In this document: piece by piece, positions 52,168 to 60,703 of the stretch
Layout: each line of letters begins with the position of its first letter
Position numbering within the stretch: the first letter of the stretch is position 1
Assembly: GCA_902784615.1 (NCBI GenBank)
Contig: CACZVN010000001.1
Coordinates: 62,001-126,000, forward strand
Reading direction: 5' to 3'
DNA length: 64,000 nt
From: an uncultured Prevotellaceae bacterium
GTDB lineage: Bacteria; Bacteroidota; Bacteroidia; Bacteroidales; Bacteroidaceae
Position numbers and translations under genes: made by a program
Notes under the pieces: model-generated
What the model was told of the DNA's origin: nothing
The model's input: only the letters and a program-made list of their open reading frames with translations
The model's database searches: none

Positions 52168-52536
52168 TTGAAAGTTGAGTCGAGTTATATCAGGTTGGAG
52201 GGGTTGCGTTTTCGTGCGCTGCATGGGGTGATGCCCCAGGAGCGACAGGTGGGAGGTGATTTCCTCGTGACGCTGAGGGTGGGCTATCCCTTGGCGGTAG
52301 CGATGGCGAGCGACGACGTGAAAGATACGTTGGACTATGCGGCCCTCTATCGGCTTGTGGAACGGGAGATGCTGCTGCCGTCGAAATTGCTGGAGCATGT
52401 GGCGGGCCGTATCGCCGAGGCTATTGAAAAGGCTTTTCCTCAGGTGAGTTCCATCGACCTGACGCTGACGAAACTGAATCCCCCGATGGGCGCTGACTGT
52501 CAGGGGGCCAGTGTGGAAGTACACTGGAAAAAGTAA
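52168..52536 (+). CDS. folB: dihydroneopterin aldolase
   Basis: Folate-pathway enzyme converting dihydroneopterin to hydroxymethyl-dihydropterin and glycolaldehyde. It has 122 residues. It shows IRLEGLRFRALHGVMPQERQVGGDF (catalytic region near residue 15-30), VKDTLDYAALY and LLEHVAGRIAEAI, typical of FolB. There is no ATG; a TTG at 52168 directly after the previous stop (TGA at 52162-52164) is the only sensible start, so translation is probably coupled. The downstream amidase follows after an octamer tract. Confidence 0.93.
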   Translation: MKVESSYIRLEGLRFRALHGVMPQERQVGGDFLVTLRVGYPLAVAMASDDVKDTLDYAALYRLVEREMLLPSKLLEHVAGRIAEAIEKAFPQVSSIDLTLTKLNPPMGADCQGASVEVHWKK

Positions 52537-52555
52537 AAAGGTAAAAAAGTAAAAG
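52532..52555 (+). repeat. three tandem RGTAAAAA octamers
   Basis: AGTAAAAA, GGTAAAAA and AGTAAAAG include the folB stop codon and end exactly at the GTG start of the amidase gene. Confidence 0.85.
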
Positions 52556-53908
52556 GTGAAGAGATTTGTTTTATTTCTGATAACGATATGTTGTTTCGCA
52601 GTTTCTGTCAACGCTGCGAACAAACCCTTTACGCTGGTGATTGATGCCGGCCATGGAGGACATGACACAGGAGCCCTCGGTGCCGTTTCGAAGGAGAAGA
52701 ACCTGACGTTGAAGTTCGCCCTTGCCTTCGGACGGATGGTAGAGTATAACTGCCCTGACGTGAAGGTGATCTATACCCGTAAGACCGACAGGTTCGTGGA
52801 ACTCTACCGTCGTGCGGAGATCGCCAACCAGAACAAGGCTGACCTGTTTATCTCCGTGCATATCAATGCCCTGCCCAAGGGAAGGATAGCACGCGGGTTC
52901 CAGACTTATACGCTGGGCACCAGCAAACGGACGGGAAAGAATACGGGCGTGACGCAGAACCTGGAGGTGGCCAAGCGCGAGAACTCCGTTATCCTGCTGG
53001 AGAAGGACTATCAGCAGACCTACCAAGGTTATGACCCTAATTCTCCTGAGAGCAATATCATGTTCGAGTTCATTCAGGACAAGAACATGGAGAACAGCGT
53101 GGAACTGGCGAAGTTCATGCAGCGGTATGTCTGCAGGGCGACGGGGCGTCAGGACATGGGTGCCCAACAGGACAACCTCGCCGTGCTGCGCCTCTCGTCG
53201 ATGCCGGGCTGTCTGGTGGAACTGGGCTTTATCACCACCCGCGACGAGGAACAGTATATGGTCTCGAAGGCTGCTGAGGAGGAATATGCCAAGGGACTCT
53301 TCAATGCCTTTATGGCTTATAAGCAGAAGTTCGATAAGAACTCGACGATTCCCTACCGTCCTGAGTCTGCCAAGAAAGAGGTGGAAATCCCACATATTGT
53401 ACCGCAGGAGCAAGTGAAGGTCCAGCCTTCCAAGAAACAAAAAGTGGTTGAGCCCGAGCCTGTGAAAGTGGAAGAGGTGAAGGACACTGTGGTAGTGGAA
53501 CAGCCTGTGGATAGCGTGGCAGAGGAGATATTGGCTGTGAAGCCCGTGGCCGTCAAGCAGCCCGTGGTGGAGCAGCCTGTGGCGGAGAGTTCTTCGACAA
53601 GCCCGGGAACTGCTGTAGAGGCGTCTCAGACTCCAGTGAAAGTTAAGCCTACGCCTCCTATATATAAGGTGCAGATATTGGCCAGTTCGTCGAAGATCAA
53701 GACTGGCGATGCCCGTCTGAAAGGACTGAAGAATACGGAATATTATCAGGAGGGCGGATTGTATAAATACACCGTGGGCAGTTCGGAGGACTTTAACGAG
53801 ATGAATCGCCTGCGTAGAGAAATTGCACAGAAGTTTCCAGAGGCTTTCATCGTCGCTTTCAAGGATGGAAAGAGAATTAATGTGAACGAAGCAAGAAAAA
53901 TGAAATAA
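52556..53908 (+). CDS. N-acetylmuramoyl-L-alanine amidase with C-terminal SPOR domain
   Basis: Periplasmic zinc amidase that cuts peptide stems from glycan chains during cell separation. It has 450 residues with a GTG start and a signal peptide (about 1-21). Amidase_3 domain: VIDAGHGGHDTGALG (zinc His, near 31), YTRKTDRFVEL, LFISVHINA, and VELGFITTRDEE (catalytic Glu). A Pro/Val/Glu-rich linker (about 275-365) includes SSSTSPGTAVE, encoded by a REP-like repeat at 53589-53612. SPOR domain at about 370-450 (YKVQILASS...) should target the septum. It is co-directional with the MlaD gene three bases downstream. Confidence 0.94.
   Translation: MKRFVLFLITICCFAVSVNAANKPFTLVIDAGHGGHDTGALGAVSKEKNLTLKFALAFGRMVEYNCPDVKVIYTRKTDRFVELYRRAEIANQNKADLFISVHINALPKGRIARGFQTYTLGTSKRTGKNTGVTQNLEVAKRENSVILLEKDYQQTYQGYDPNSPESNIMFEFIQDKNMENSVELAKFMQRYVCRATGRQDMGAQQDNLAVLRLSSMPGCLVELGFITTRDEEQYMVSKAAEEEYAKGLFNAFMAYKQKFDKNSTIPYRPESAKKEVEIPHIVPQEQVKVQPSKKQKVVEPEPVKVEEVKDTVVVEQPVDSVAEEILAVKPVAVKQPVVEQPVAESSSTSPGTAVEASQTPVKVKPTPPIYKVQILASSSKIKTGDARLKGLKNTEYYQEGGLYKYTVGSSEDFNEMNRLRREIAQKFPEAFIVAFKDGKRINVNEARKMK
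53589..53612 (-). repeat. REP-like repeat copy inside the amidase linker
   Basis: Read on the minus strand, CAGTTCCCGGGCTTGTCGAA followed by GAAC matches the core (TCCCTGAGC-TGTCGAA) of the copies at 37616, 38912 and 45729. It keeps the amidase frame open. Confidence 0.72.
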
Positions 53909-53911
53909 GAT

Positions 53912-54808
53912 ATGAGAAAGAAGGAAATACAGATTGCCCTGGTGGCCATCGTCGGAATCATAGTTTTGTACTTTGGACTGCAGTTCCTCAAGGGACTGAC
54001 GATATTCTCCACAGACCGCAACTACTATGTGAAGTTCAAGGATATCAGTGGGCTTTCCGCCTCCAGTCCTATCTATGCCAACGGTTACAGGGTGGGTGTG
54101 GTCGAGGATATCATCTACGACTATGAGAACCAGAGTGATATCGTAGCCGTAATCGGACTCGACAACCAGATGCGCTTGCCTAAAGGCAGTAAGGCGGAGA
54201 TTGCCAGTGATCTGCTGGGGAATATCAAACTGGAGTTGGTCTTAGGTCCTAATCCTGCTGATATGCTGGCTCCTGGCGACACCATCAGCGGTGGACCGCA
54301 GCAGGGAGCGCTGGCGCTGGCTGCGGGTATGATCCCACAGATCCAGGCGATGCTGCCCAAACTGGACTCTATCCTGATGAACGTGAATCTGCTGCTGTCT
54401 GATCCTGCCATTGGGAATTCGCTGCACCATATCGACCAGATCACGGGAAGTCTGGTATCGACATCCAACGAACTTCATGCGATGGCCAACACACTGAACC
54501 AGCAGATGCCACAGCTGGTGAAGAATGCTGACGGGATGCTCGCCAATGCCAATGACCTGACGCGCAACCTGAACGAACTGGACCTGGCTGCCACGATGGC
54601 GAAGGTGAACAACACCCTCCAGAATGTGGAGCAGATGACGGCCAAGTTGAACAGCAACGAGGGTACCCTCGGACTGTTGATGCGCGATCCTGAACTCTAT
54701 AATAACTTGAATGCAACGATGATGCATGCCGACTCATTGATGATCGACCTTAAGGCACATCCGAAGCGCTATGTTCACTTCTCCGTCTTTGGTAAAAAAG
54801 ATAAGTAA
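53912..54808 (+). CDS. MlaD/MCE-family lipid transport protein
   Basis: A 298-residue protein with an N-terminal membrane anchor (IQIALVAIVGIIVLYFGLQFL, about 6-26) and an MCE domain (about 38-115: YYVKFKDISGLSASSPIYANGYRVGVVEDI, LPKGSKAEIASDLLGNIKLELVLG). A long helical C-terminal part of heptad-rich segments follows (about 140-260), as in proteins that form periplasmic tunnels for phospholipids. It is probably the substrate-binding part of a retrograde phospholipid ABC transporter (Mla). The ATPase and permease are not in the window. It lies three bases after the amidase stop. Confidence 0.92.
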   Translation: MRKKEIQIALVAIVGIIVLYFGLQFLKGLTIFSTDRNYYVKFKDISGLSASSPIYANGYRVGVVEDIIYDYENQSDIVAVIGLDNQMRLPKGSKAEIASDLLGNIKLELVLGPNPADMLAPGDTISGGPQQGALALAAGMIPQIQAMLPKLDSILMNVNLLLSDPAIGNSLHHIDQITGSLVSTSNELHAMANTLNQQMPQLVKNADGMLANANDLTRNLNELDLAATMAKVNNTLQNVEQMTAKLNSNEGTLGLLMRDPELYNNLNATMMHADSLMIDLKAHPKRYVHFSVFGKKDK

Positions 54809-55094
54809 TTTAAAATTTGTCTAAATAATAGAATGCCGCTCATAATTTAGGTCAATAGTTTCAAAAGTGCTTAATTTCGTGGTGTTACTAGTGACGAAAA
54901 AACGAATTCAAAAGAGTGTTAATGTTTTCTGTACGTAGATAATGTACTGGAAACCAATGATTTAGAATTTTGCAAATAGCGAAAATTGCAGTATTCTGTG
55001 TGAAACATCATAAATGCCCATAGGCTAAGGAGTTACGAACGAATGTCAACACAAGGGGCGGTTTTGAGGATTTGCAAATATGAAAAAAAATTGC
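54809..55094. other. intergenic region upstream of dnaA
   Basis: About 290 AT-rich bases without a gene. A 10-base direct repeat TTTGCAAATA occurs at 54969-54978 and 55071-55080. I saw no consensus DnaA box (TTATNCACA), so there is no evidence for an origin here. Confidence 0.5.
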
Positions 55095-55102
55095 GACCTT
55101 TG
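55095..55102 (+). promoter_or_regulatory. weak -7 box GACCTTTG upstream of dnaA
   Basis: TGCGACCTTTGCACC has a G in place of the first T of TAnnTTTG. It lies about 70 bases before the ATG and is flanked by TTTGCAAATA repeats. Confidence 0.45.
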
Positions 55103-55174
55103 CACCTGTAAACGAATCTAGTTAAAATCTAAAGACCTAACAGTCTAAAGTCAAAAATTTGATATCATCGCCGA

Positions 55175-56593
55175 ATGAACAATAGTCATCAGGCGCTCTG
55201 GGACAACTGCCTTAGTCTGATCCGGGCAAATGTTACCGAGCAACAGTTTAAAACGTGGTTTGCACCATTGGTCTTTGAGTCCTACTCTGAGACACAGCAT
55301 GAGTTGTTGGTGCAGGTTCCAAGTATGTACGTCTATGAGTACTTGGAGCAGTACTACGTAGGACTATTAAGTAAGGTACTCGCGCGAGTATTTGGGGCTG
55401 ATGTCAAACTCAGTTACAGGATCGTGGAGGTGAAGGCTCATGCCGGTAATGACCGCGACGTGACGACGGATGTGGAGAGCGACGGCCCGACTATCGAGGT
55501 GGAGGCTGCTACGCGTGCCAACCAGTCGCCCACGACACTGGATGCCGCCACGCCCCAGCAGCTGAATCCTCAGTTGGATCCGAAGAAGACCTTCCAGAAC
55601 TTCATCGAGGGCGACTCGAACAAGCTGCCCCGTACGGTGGGACTCTCGATTGCAGAGCATCCTGGAAAAAGCACGTTCAACCCGTTCTTTGTCTTTGGTC
55701 CCTCTGGTTGTGGAAAGACCCACTTGATCAATGCCATCGGCGTGCGCTGCAAGGAGACCTATCCTCAGAAACGCGTGCTCTATGTTTCGGCCCGTCTGTT
55801 TCAGGTGCAGTTCACGGATTCGGTACGCCATAACACCACGAACGATTTCATCAACTTCTACCAGTCGATCGACGTGCTGATCGTCGATGATATCCAGGAG
55901 TGGATGAATTCCCCGAAGACGCTCGACACCTTTTTCCATATATTCAACCATCTCTTCCGCTGTGGCAAGCAGATTATTCTGGCCAGCGACCGTCCGCCTG
56001 TGGATCTGCAGGGTATGAAGGACCGTCTGCTGACGCGCTTCGCCTGTGGACTGATCGCTGAACTGGAGAAGCCCAACGTGCAGTTGTGCATCGACATCCT
56101 CAATGCCAAGTGTAAGCGCGATGGTCTGAAGATCCCAGAGGATGTGATCCAGTTTATCGCTGAGACGGCCAATGGCAGTGTGCGTGATCTGGAGGGTGTG
56201 GTGAACTCGTTGATGGCTTATTCGATCGTTTATAACTCGAACATCGACATGCGTCTGGCAGAGCGCGTCATCAAGCGCGCCGTGAAGGTGGACAATCATC
56301 CGCTCACCATCGACGATATCCTGGAGAAAGTATGTCGTCACTACGGTGTCAACCAGCAGCATGTGTTCAGCAAGAGTCGTAAGCGCGACTATGTGCAGGT
56401 GCGACAGATATCCATGTATCTCGCCCAGAAATATACGAAGATGCCCGCCTCGCGCATTGGACAGCTCATTGGTAACCGCGATCACTCCACCGTTATCCAT
56501 AGTTGCAATACCGTGGAGCAGCGCTTAAAGGTTGACAAGTCGTTCTCTGCTGAACTCAGCAGCATTGAGAATTCATTCAAACTGAAGAAATAA
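55175..56593 (+). CDS. dnaA: chromosomal replication initiator DnaA
   Basis: AAA+ initiator that opens the chromosome origin. It has 472 residues. Domain I is at the N-terminus (ALWDNCLSLIRANVTEQQFKTWFAPL), with a divergent linker at about 95-150. The AAA+ domain has Walker A GPSGCGKTHL (near 177-186) and Walker B VLIVDDIQ. The domain IV signature is RIGQLIGNRDHSTVIHSC near 430-447. The gene is single, with a terminator after it. dnaN and recF are not adjacent, as expected for Bacteroidetes. Confidence 0.97.
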   Translation: MNNSHQALWDNCLSLIRANVTEQQFKTWFAPLVFESYSETQHELLVQVPSMYVYEYLEQYYVGLLSKVLARVFGADVKLSYRIVEVKAHAGNDRDVTTDVESDGPTIEVEAATRANQSPTTLDAATPQQLNPQLDPKKTFQNFIEGDSNKLPRTVGLSIAEHPGKSTFNPFFVFGPSGCGKTHLINAIGVRCKETYPQKRVLYVSARLFQVQFTDSVRHNTTNDFINFYQSIDVLIVDDIQEWMNSPKTLDTFFHIFNHLFRCGKQIILASDRPPVDLQGMKDRLLTRFACGLIAELEKPNVQLCIDILNAKCKRDGLKIPEDVIQFIAETANGSVRDLEGVVNSLMAYSIVYNSNIDMRLAERVIKRAVKVDNHPLTIDDILEKVCRHYGVNQQHVFSKSRKRDYVQVRQISMYLAQKYTKMPASRIGQLIGNRDHSTVIHSCNTVEQRLKVDKSFSAELSSIENSFKLKK

Positions 56594-56594
56594 G

Positions 56595-56624
56595 AAAGAG
56601 AGTCCTCACATGAGGGCTCTCTTC
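56595..56624. terminator. terminator between dnaA and the TonB receptor
   Basis: AAGAGAGTCCTCA and TGAGGGCTCTCTT form 13-bp arms with one mismatch around CA, followed by a T-rich tail. The genes are convergent. Confidence 0.8.
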
Positions 56625-56626
56625 TG

Positions 56627-58705
56627 TTATAGGTTGATGTTGAATCCAGCAATCAGCCAACGGCCAGGCTGTTCCACGAGGCCATAGTCATGATAGCTGA
56701 CATCGAAGAGGTTATTAGCCTCGATGTAGGCTTTCCATTGATTTTGTTTCCACGTCAGACGGGCATCTGTCAGGAAGTAGGGCTGATAGTCCTGTACGTG
56801 GCCGTCGAAGTCAGTATAGGAGCCCACGCGGTCCTGCCATCTGGCAATGAGCCCTAGGTCGAGGTGGCGCGTCAGTTGCAGTCTGAGGTTACCGACGAGC
56901 TTGTGGTGCAGGTATTCCAAGGCGTATTGCGATACGATGCCCTCCTCCTGTTTTTTGTCTTGGTTGATGTAGCTGTAGCTTACATGAAACATAAGACATG
57001 AAACATTTAATCTCGCGCTGGCTTCAAAGCCAGTGCTGTTGATCTCTGTATGATTGACGCTCTGCCAGACGGCTTCGTCACCCTTTGAGGTGTCCATGAT
57101 CCAGTCGATCATGTTCGTGCCATGGTGGTGCCAGAGGGTGGCTTCGACGCAGATGCCGTGATGTTGCCACCTTGTGCCTACCTCGATGGCCTGCATCTCC
57201 TCTGGCTTCAGGTGGGGATCAGCACTATAGCCCTGCAGTTTGTAGTACATCTCCGTAAATGATGGCATCCGCAGTGAGGTGTTGTACGAGGCATGCAGTT
57301 TCCACTGGTCATTTGGACGGTAACTGATGTCGATGCCTGGATAGACGGTCATGTTCATGTTGCTCCACGAATTCTTCACGGCCACCAGACCAGCGGAGAG
57401 GGTGAAGTCTTTGAACAGTAAATTGTGCTCCAGATAGCCGCTGATGTTCGTACGGTTCACGCCAAGGGTATAGTCGCGGTCTGTCCTGTTGATATGGTGC
57501 GTCTGTGCCAAGGGTTCCCCTAAGTTGCCACTGACGAGGTCCTCGTTTCTGAGTTCTGCACCGAAGGCCGTGCGCCCTGCCACCCAGTCGAAATAACTGC
57601 TGAGATTGACACCATAGATATCCGTACGGTTGTAGTTGTAGGCCATCTTCTCAGGTTGTCCGCGATAACCCTCGTAGCGGTCGCGGTTCTGGTTCCAGTA
57701 GATACTGGGTGCGAAGTGCAGTCGTCCGCGCTTGGTCGCTCCCTGAATGGCGGAGAAGAGTTTCGTGGTGTGCTCGTACTGGTCGTCGGCCTGCCATTTG
57801 GGTGAGGCCCAGAAGGTGCTGGAGCCCCAGCCCTTGTCAGCGATGCCCAAGTGCCAGTGCAGACTGATATCGTCGTCCTCATATTGTCCTTGGTAGAAGG
57901 CCTTCGAACCACTGAAGTCCGTGTTCAGCGAACCCGCCTTCGAGCGGCTGTAACCATCACTGCGACTGTAGGAGGCGGAGAGAGACCCTCCCCAACCTTC
58001 CTTGTAGGGAGGAAGTTGTATGCGTGCTGCCGTGGCGGCATAGCCATAGGAACCCACTTCCATCCGCAGGTGTAATTTCTCCTCTCCTGTAGGGGAGGCA
58101 GGGAGGGGTCTTTGTGTCACGATGTTGATGGCGCCCACAAGTGAAGATGTACCGTAGATGCGCCCTGCGGGCCCCTCGAGCACCTCGATGCGCACGATTT
58201 CACTCAGGTCGATGGGCAGATCCATCACGTTGTGGCCCGTCTGCGGATCACAGATATTGATGCCATTGAGCAGGATGATGATCTGTTCGCTGGTGCCGCC
58301 TCGAATCGAGATGTCCGTCTGGGCACCAATGGGGCCTCGCTGACGCACATCGACGCCTACGGCGTATTTCAGAAGATCGTTAATACTTTGTACGGGGGCC
58401 TGCGCAATATCCGCACGCTCCAGTACAGTGACCATTCTCGCAGCCTGACTCTTCGTCAGGGGCGCCCTCGAGCCTGTCACACTGACTTCCTCGAGCATCA
58501 TCTCGCGAGCCGTTGTCATCGAGGCAGAGTCTGTCACCACGGGATCCGTGCTGACACTCTCGGCCGAGGCGTAGGTCAGCGTCGCTACAGAGAGTACGCT
58601 ACACACCACCTCACGCCCCAGACAGGCAAAGAGCGAGTAGCCCTTGTTTCCGAAATGTCGGAATACCAGGACTTGGCGCTTAATGTTATAAACTGGTTTA
58701 CGCAT
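56627..58705 (-). CDS. TonB-dependent outer-membrane receptor (BtuB/FepA-like)
   Basis: A 692-residue receptor. The N-terminal hydrophobic signal region precedes the TonB-box-like EEVSVTGSRAP (about 72-82). The plug domain covers about 80-195 (SINDLLKYAVGVDVRQRGPIGAQTDISIRGGTSEQIIILLNGI, RIEVLEGPAGRIYGTSSLVGAINIVT). A 22-strand barrel follows, ending near PGRWLIAGFNINL. The ligand is unknown; the short single-protein form without SusD resembles cobalamin or siderophore receptors. There is no cobalamin riboswitch in the short leader. The ATG at 58705 is set by the promoter box at 58716-58723. Confidence 0.92.
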   Translation of the reverse strand: MRKPVYNIKRQVLVFRHFGNKGYSLFACLGREVVCSVLSVATLTYASAESVSTDPVVTDSASMTTAREMMLEEVSVTGSRAPLTKSQAARMVTVLERADIAQAPVQSINDLLKYAVGVDVRQRGPIGAQTDISIRGGTSEQIIILLNGINICDPQTGHNVMDLPIDLSEIVRIEVLEGPAGRIYGTSSLVGAINIVTQRPLPASPTGEEKLHLRMEVGSYGYAATAARIQLPPYKEGWGGSLSASYSRSDGYSRSKAGSLNTDFSGSKAFYQGQYEDDDISLHWHLGIADKGWGSSTFWASPKWQADDQYEHTTKLFSAIQGATKRGRLHFAPSIYWNQNRDRYEGYRGQPEKMAYNYNRTDIYGVNLSSYFDWVAGRTAFGAELRNEDLVSGNLGEPLAQTHHINRTDRDYTLGVNRTNISGYLEHNLLFKDFTLSAGLVAVKNSWSNMNMTVYPGIDISYRPNDQWKLHASYNTSLRMPSFTEMYYKLQGYSADPHLKPEEMQAIEVGTRWQHHGICVEATLWHHHGTNMIDWIMDTSKGDEAVWQSVNHTEINSTGFEASARLNVSCLMFHVSYSYINQDKKQEEGIVSQYALEYLHHKLVGNLRLQLTRHLDLGLIARWQDRVGSYTDFDGHVQDYQPYFLTDARLTWKQNQWKAYIEANNLFDVSYHDYGLVEQPGRWLIAGFNINL

Positions 58706-58715
58706 AATCGAGGTG

Positions 58716-58723
58716 CAAAGGTA
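58716..58723 (-). promoter_or_regulatory. -7 box TACCTTTG upstream of the TonB receptor
   Basis: Reverse-strand TGTACCTTTGCACC sits 11 bases before the ATG and diverges from the fucose operon promoter. Confidence 0.7.
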
Positions 58724-58745
58724 CAAATTAATTAGGGAAAAGTGT

Positions 58746-58774
58746 TTGTTTCTCGATAAAAAGTTGTACTTTTG
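58746..58774 (+). promoter_or_regulatory. promoter of the fucose operon (TTG-18-TACTTTTG)
   Basis: TTG at 58746-58748 and TACTTTTG at 58767-58774; the first ATG is 29 bases downstream. Confidence 0.65.
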
Positions 58775-58802
58775 CAGAACAATAGTAAATATTACACTAA
58801 AT

Positions 58803-59753
58803 ATGGTTTATAACGAGATTGGAAAGACTGGCATGAAGGTGTCGAACCTCAGTTTCGGTGCCTCGTCATTAGGTGGCGTGTTCCATGGCATCCGCGAGGA
58901 GGAAGGTATCCGTGCCGTGCATGTGGCTGTGGATAACGATATCAACTTCATCGACGTGTCGCCCTACTACGGTCATCTGAAGGCAGAGACGGTATTGGGC
59001 AAGGCCCTGAAGGAGATCCCCCGCGACAAGTACTACCTTTCGACGAAGGTGGGGCGCTATGGCAAGGACGGTGTGAACACCTGGGACTACAGTGCGAAGC
59101 GTGCCACAGAGAGTGTCTATGAGAGTATGGAACGCCTGCATGTGGACTATATCGACCTGATCAATGTGCACGATATCGAGTTCCAGGCTGGCATGGAAAG
59201 TGGTCTGCAGAAGATCGTCGATGAGACACTGCCTGCCCTCGTGGCACTGCGCGAGAAAGGTGTTGTGGGACATGTGGGCATCACCGACCTGCAGCCAGAG
59301 AACCTGAAGTGGGTCATCGAGCACTGTGACGACGGTGTGGTGGAGAGCATCCTGAATTTCTGCCACTACTCGCTGAACGATACGTTGTTGGCTGATTATC
59401 TGGGCTTCTTCGAACAGCACGGCGTGGGTGTGATCAATGCCTCACCGTTCTCCATGGGATTGCTCTCTCAGCGTGGTGCCCCTATCTGGCATCCTGCGGG
59501 CAGGGATCTCAGGAACGCCTGTGCCAAGGCAGCGGCTTATTGTCAGGAGAAAGGTTATCCGATAGATAAACTGGCCATCCAGTTCTCGACGAGCATGAAT
59601 CCCCGTATCGCTACGACACTCTTCAGTAGTGCCAATCCTGACAATGTACTGAAGAATATCCAGTATGTGAACGAGCCTCTGGACGAACAGTTGGTGGCAG
59701 AGGTGCAGATGATCATTGGTGACCAGATGTTTGTCAGATGGAAGAACTCATGA
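58803..59753 (+). CDS. aldo/keto reductase, probable L-fucose (aldose) 1-dehydrogenase
   Basis: A (beta/alpha)8 NAD(P)-dependent enzyme of 316 residues resembling L-galactose/L-fucose and D-threo-aldose dehydrogenases (LSFGASSLGGVFHG, FIDVSPYYGHLKAETVLGKAL with the catalytic tyrosine, YYLSTKVGRYG with the lysine, DLINVHDIEF with the histidine). The proposed reaction is oxidation of L-fucose to L-fuconolactone. The start at 58803 lies downstream of the promoter; the frame is open further but would overlap it. It is first in an operon with a lactonase-like hydrolase, an alcohol dehydrogenase and a FucP-type symporter. Confidence 0.87.
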   Translation: MVYNEIGKTGMKVSNLSFGASSLGGVFHGIREEEGIRAVHVAVDNDINFIDVSPYYGHLKAETVLGKALKEIPRDKYYLSTKVGRYGKDGVNTWDYSAKRATESVYESMERLHVDYIDLINVHDIEFQAGMESGLQKIVDETLPALVALREKGVVGHVGITDLQPENLKWVIEHCDDGVVESILNFCHYSLNDTLLADYLGFFEQHGVGVINASPFSMGLLSQRGAPIWHPAGRDLRNACAKAAAYCQEKGYPIDKLAIQFSTSMNPRIATTLFSSANPDNVLKNIQYVNEPLDEQLVAEVQMIIGDQMFVRWKNS

Positions 59754-60676
59754 TCATCGATGCCCACAGTCATCTGTGGCTCAAACAGGATACCTCGTGG
59801 GATGGTAAACCTATCCGTTCGCTGAAGAATGGGCGCTCTATCTTCTTAGGCGAGGAGGTGCAGATGATTCCGCCGTTTATCATCGACGGCAGGAACACGG
59901 CTGAGGTGTTCCTTTCCAATATGGACTATGCACAGGTGTCTGCAGCCGTCGTGGTACAGGAGTTTATCGATGGTATCCAGAACGACTATCTCGCAGAGGT
60001 ACAGCGCCACTATCCGGACCGTTTCCTGACCTGTGGCATGGTGGATTACCTGAAAGACGGCTTTTGCGAGGAGGCTGTGGCTTTGATGGATCAGGGCTTT
60101 AAGGGCATCGCCATTCCTGGGCATCGATTATTGGGTAAACCCCTTACCAGCGATGAGATGCTGAAGATGTTCCGAGAGATGGAACGTCGCAATGTGTTTC
60201 TCTCCATCACCCTCGAAGATGGCGACAAACAGGTCAGCGAACTGAGCGAGGTCATCGCCGAGTGCCCACGTCTCCGTGTGGCCATCGGTCATTTAGGTAT
60301 GGCTAATCCCCCACAGATTCCCTGTTGGGAGAATGAGAGTTGGCGCAGACAGGTCCTATTGGCGCGCCACGAGAACGTGATGATAGAGTCGGGTGGTATC
60401 ACGTGGCTTTACAACTCGGAGTTCTATCCTTTCCCCTCGGCCATCCGTGCCATCCGTGAGGCTGCAGCCCTGGTGGGTATGGAGAAACTGATGTGGGGCA
60501 GTGACTATCCGCGCACCATCACTGCCATCACCTACAGGATGTCGTACGACTTCGTGGTGAAGTCTCAGGAACTGACGGATGAGGAGAAACGCCTGTTCTT
60601 AGGTGAGAACGCCAAGAAGTTCTATGGCTTCGGTGAGTTGCCACATCTGCAATACATCAAAAACATGAGTGAATAG
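59750..60676 (+). CDS. amidohydrolase-superfamily protein, probable L-fuconolactone hydrolase
   Basis: TIM-barrel hydrolase of 308 residues. Metal-binding HxH is in MIIDAHSHLWL, and RVAIGHLGM and MWGSDYPR (terminal aspartate) complete the cog3618-like lactonase pattern. By position after an aldose dehydrogenase it is expected to open L-fuconolactone to L-fuconate. The ATG at 59750 overlaps the preceding stop by four bases (ATGA); an upstream in-frame ATG at 59738 is also possible. The third gene begins 27 bases later after a short repeat of ATAGTCAAAT. Confidence 0.85.
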   Translation: MIIDAHSHLWLKQDTSWDGKPIRSLKNGRSIFLGEEVQMIPPFIIDGRNTAEVFLSNMDYAQVSAAVVVQEFIDGIQNDYLAEVQRHYPDRFLTCGMVDYLKDGFCEEAVALMDQGFKGIAIPGHRLLGKPLTSDEMLKMFREMERRNVFLSITLEDGDKQVSELSEVIAECPRLRVAIGHLGMANPPQIPCWENESWRRQVLLARHENVMIESGGITWLYNSEFYPFPSAIRAIREAAALVGMEKLMWGSDYPRTITAITYRMSYDFVVKSQELTDEEKRLFLGENAKKFYGFGELPHLQYIKNMSE

Positions 60677-60703
60677 TCAAATAATAAATAGTCAAATCAA
60701 ACA

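Noticed and set aside
54809-55174. Possible replication origin upstream of dnaA
   Set aside because: AT-rich with a short direct repeat, but I found no cluster of TTATNCACA boxes, and dnaA is often not at the origin in Bacteroidetes.
56627-58800. Cobalamin riboswitch for the BtuB-like receptor
   Set aside because: The leader between the promoter box and the ATG is only about ten bases, leaving no room for a riboswitch.
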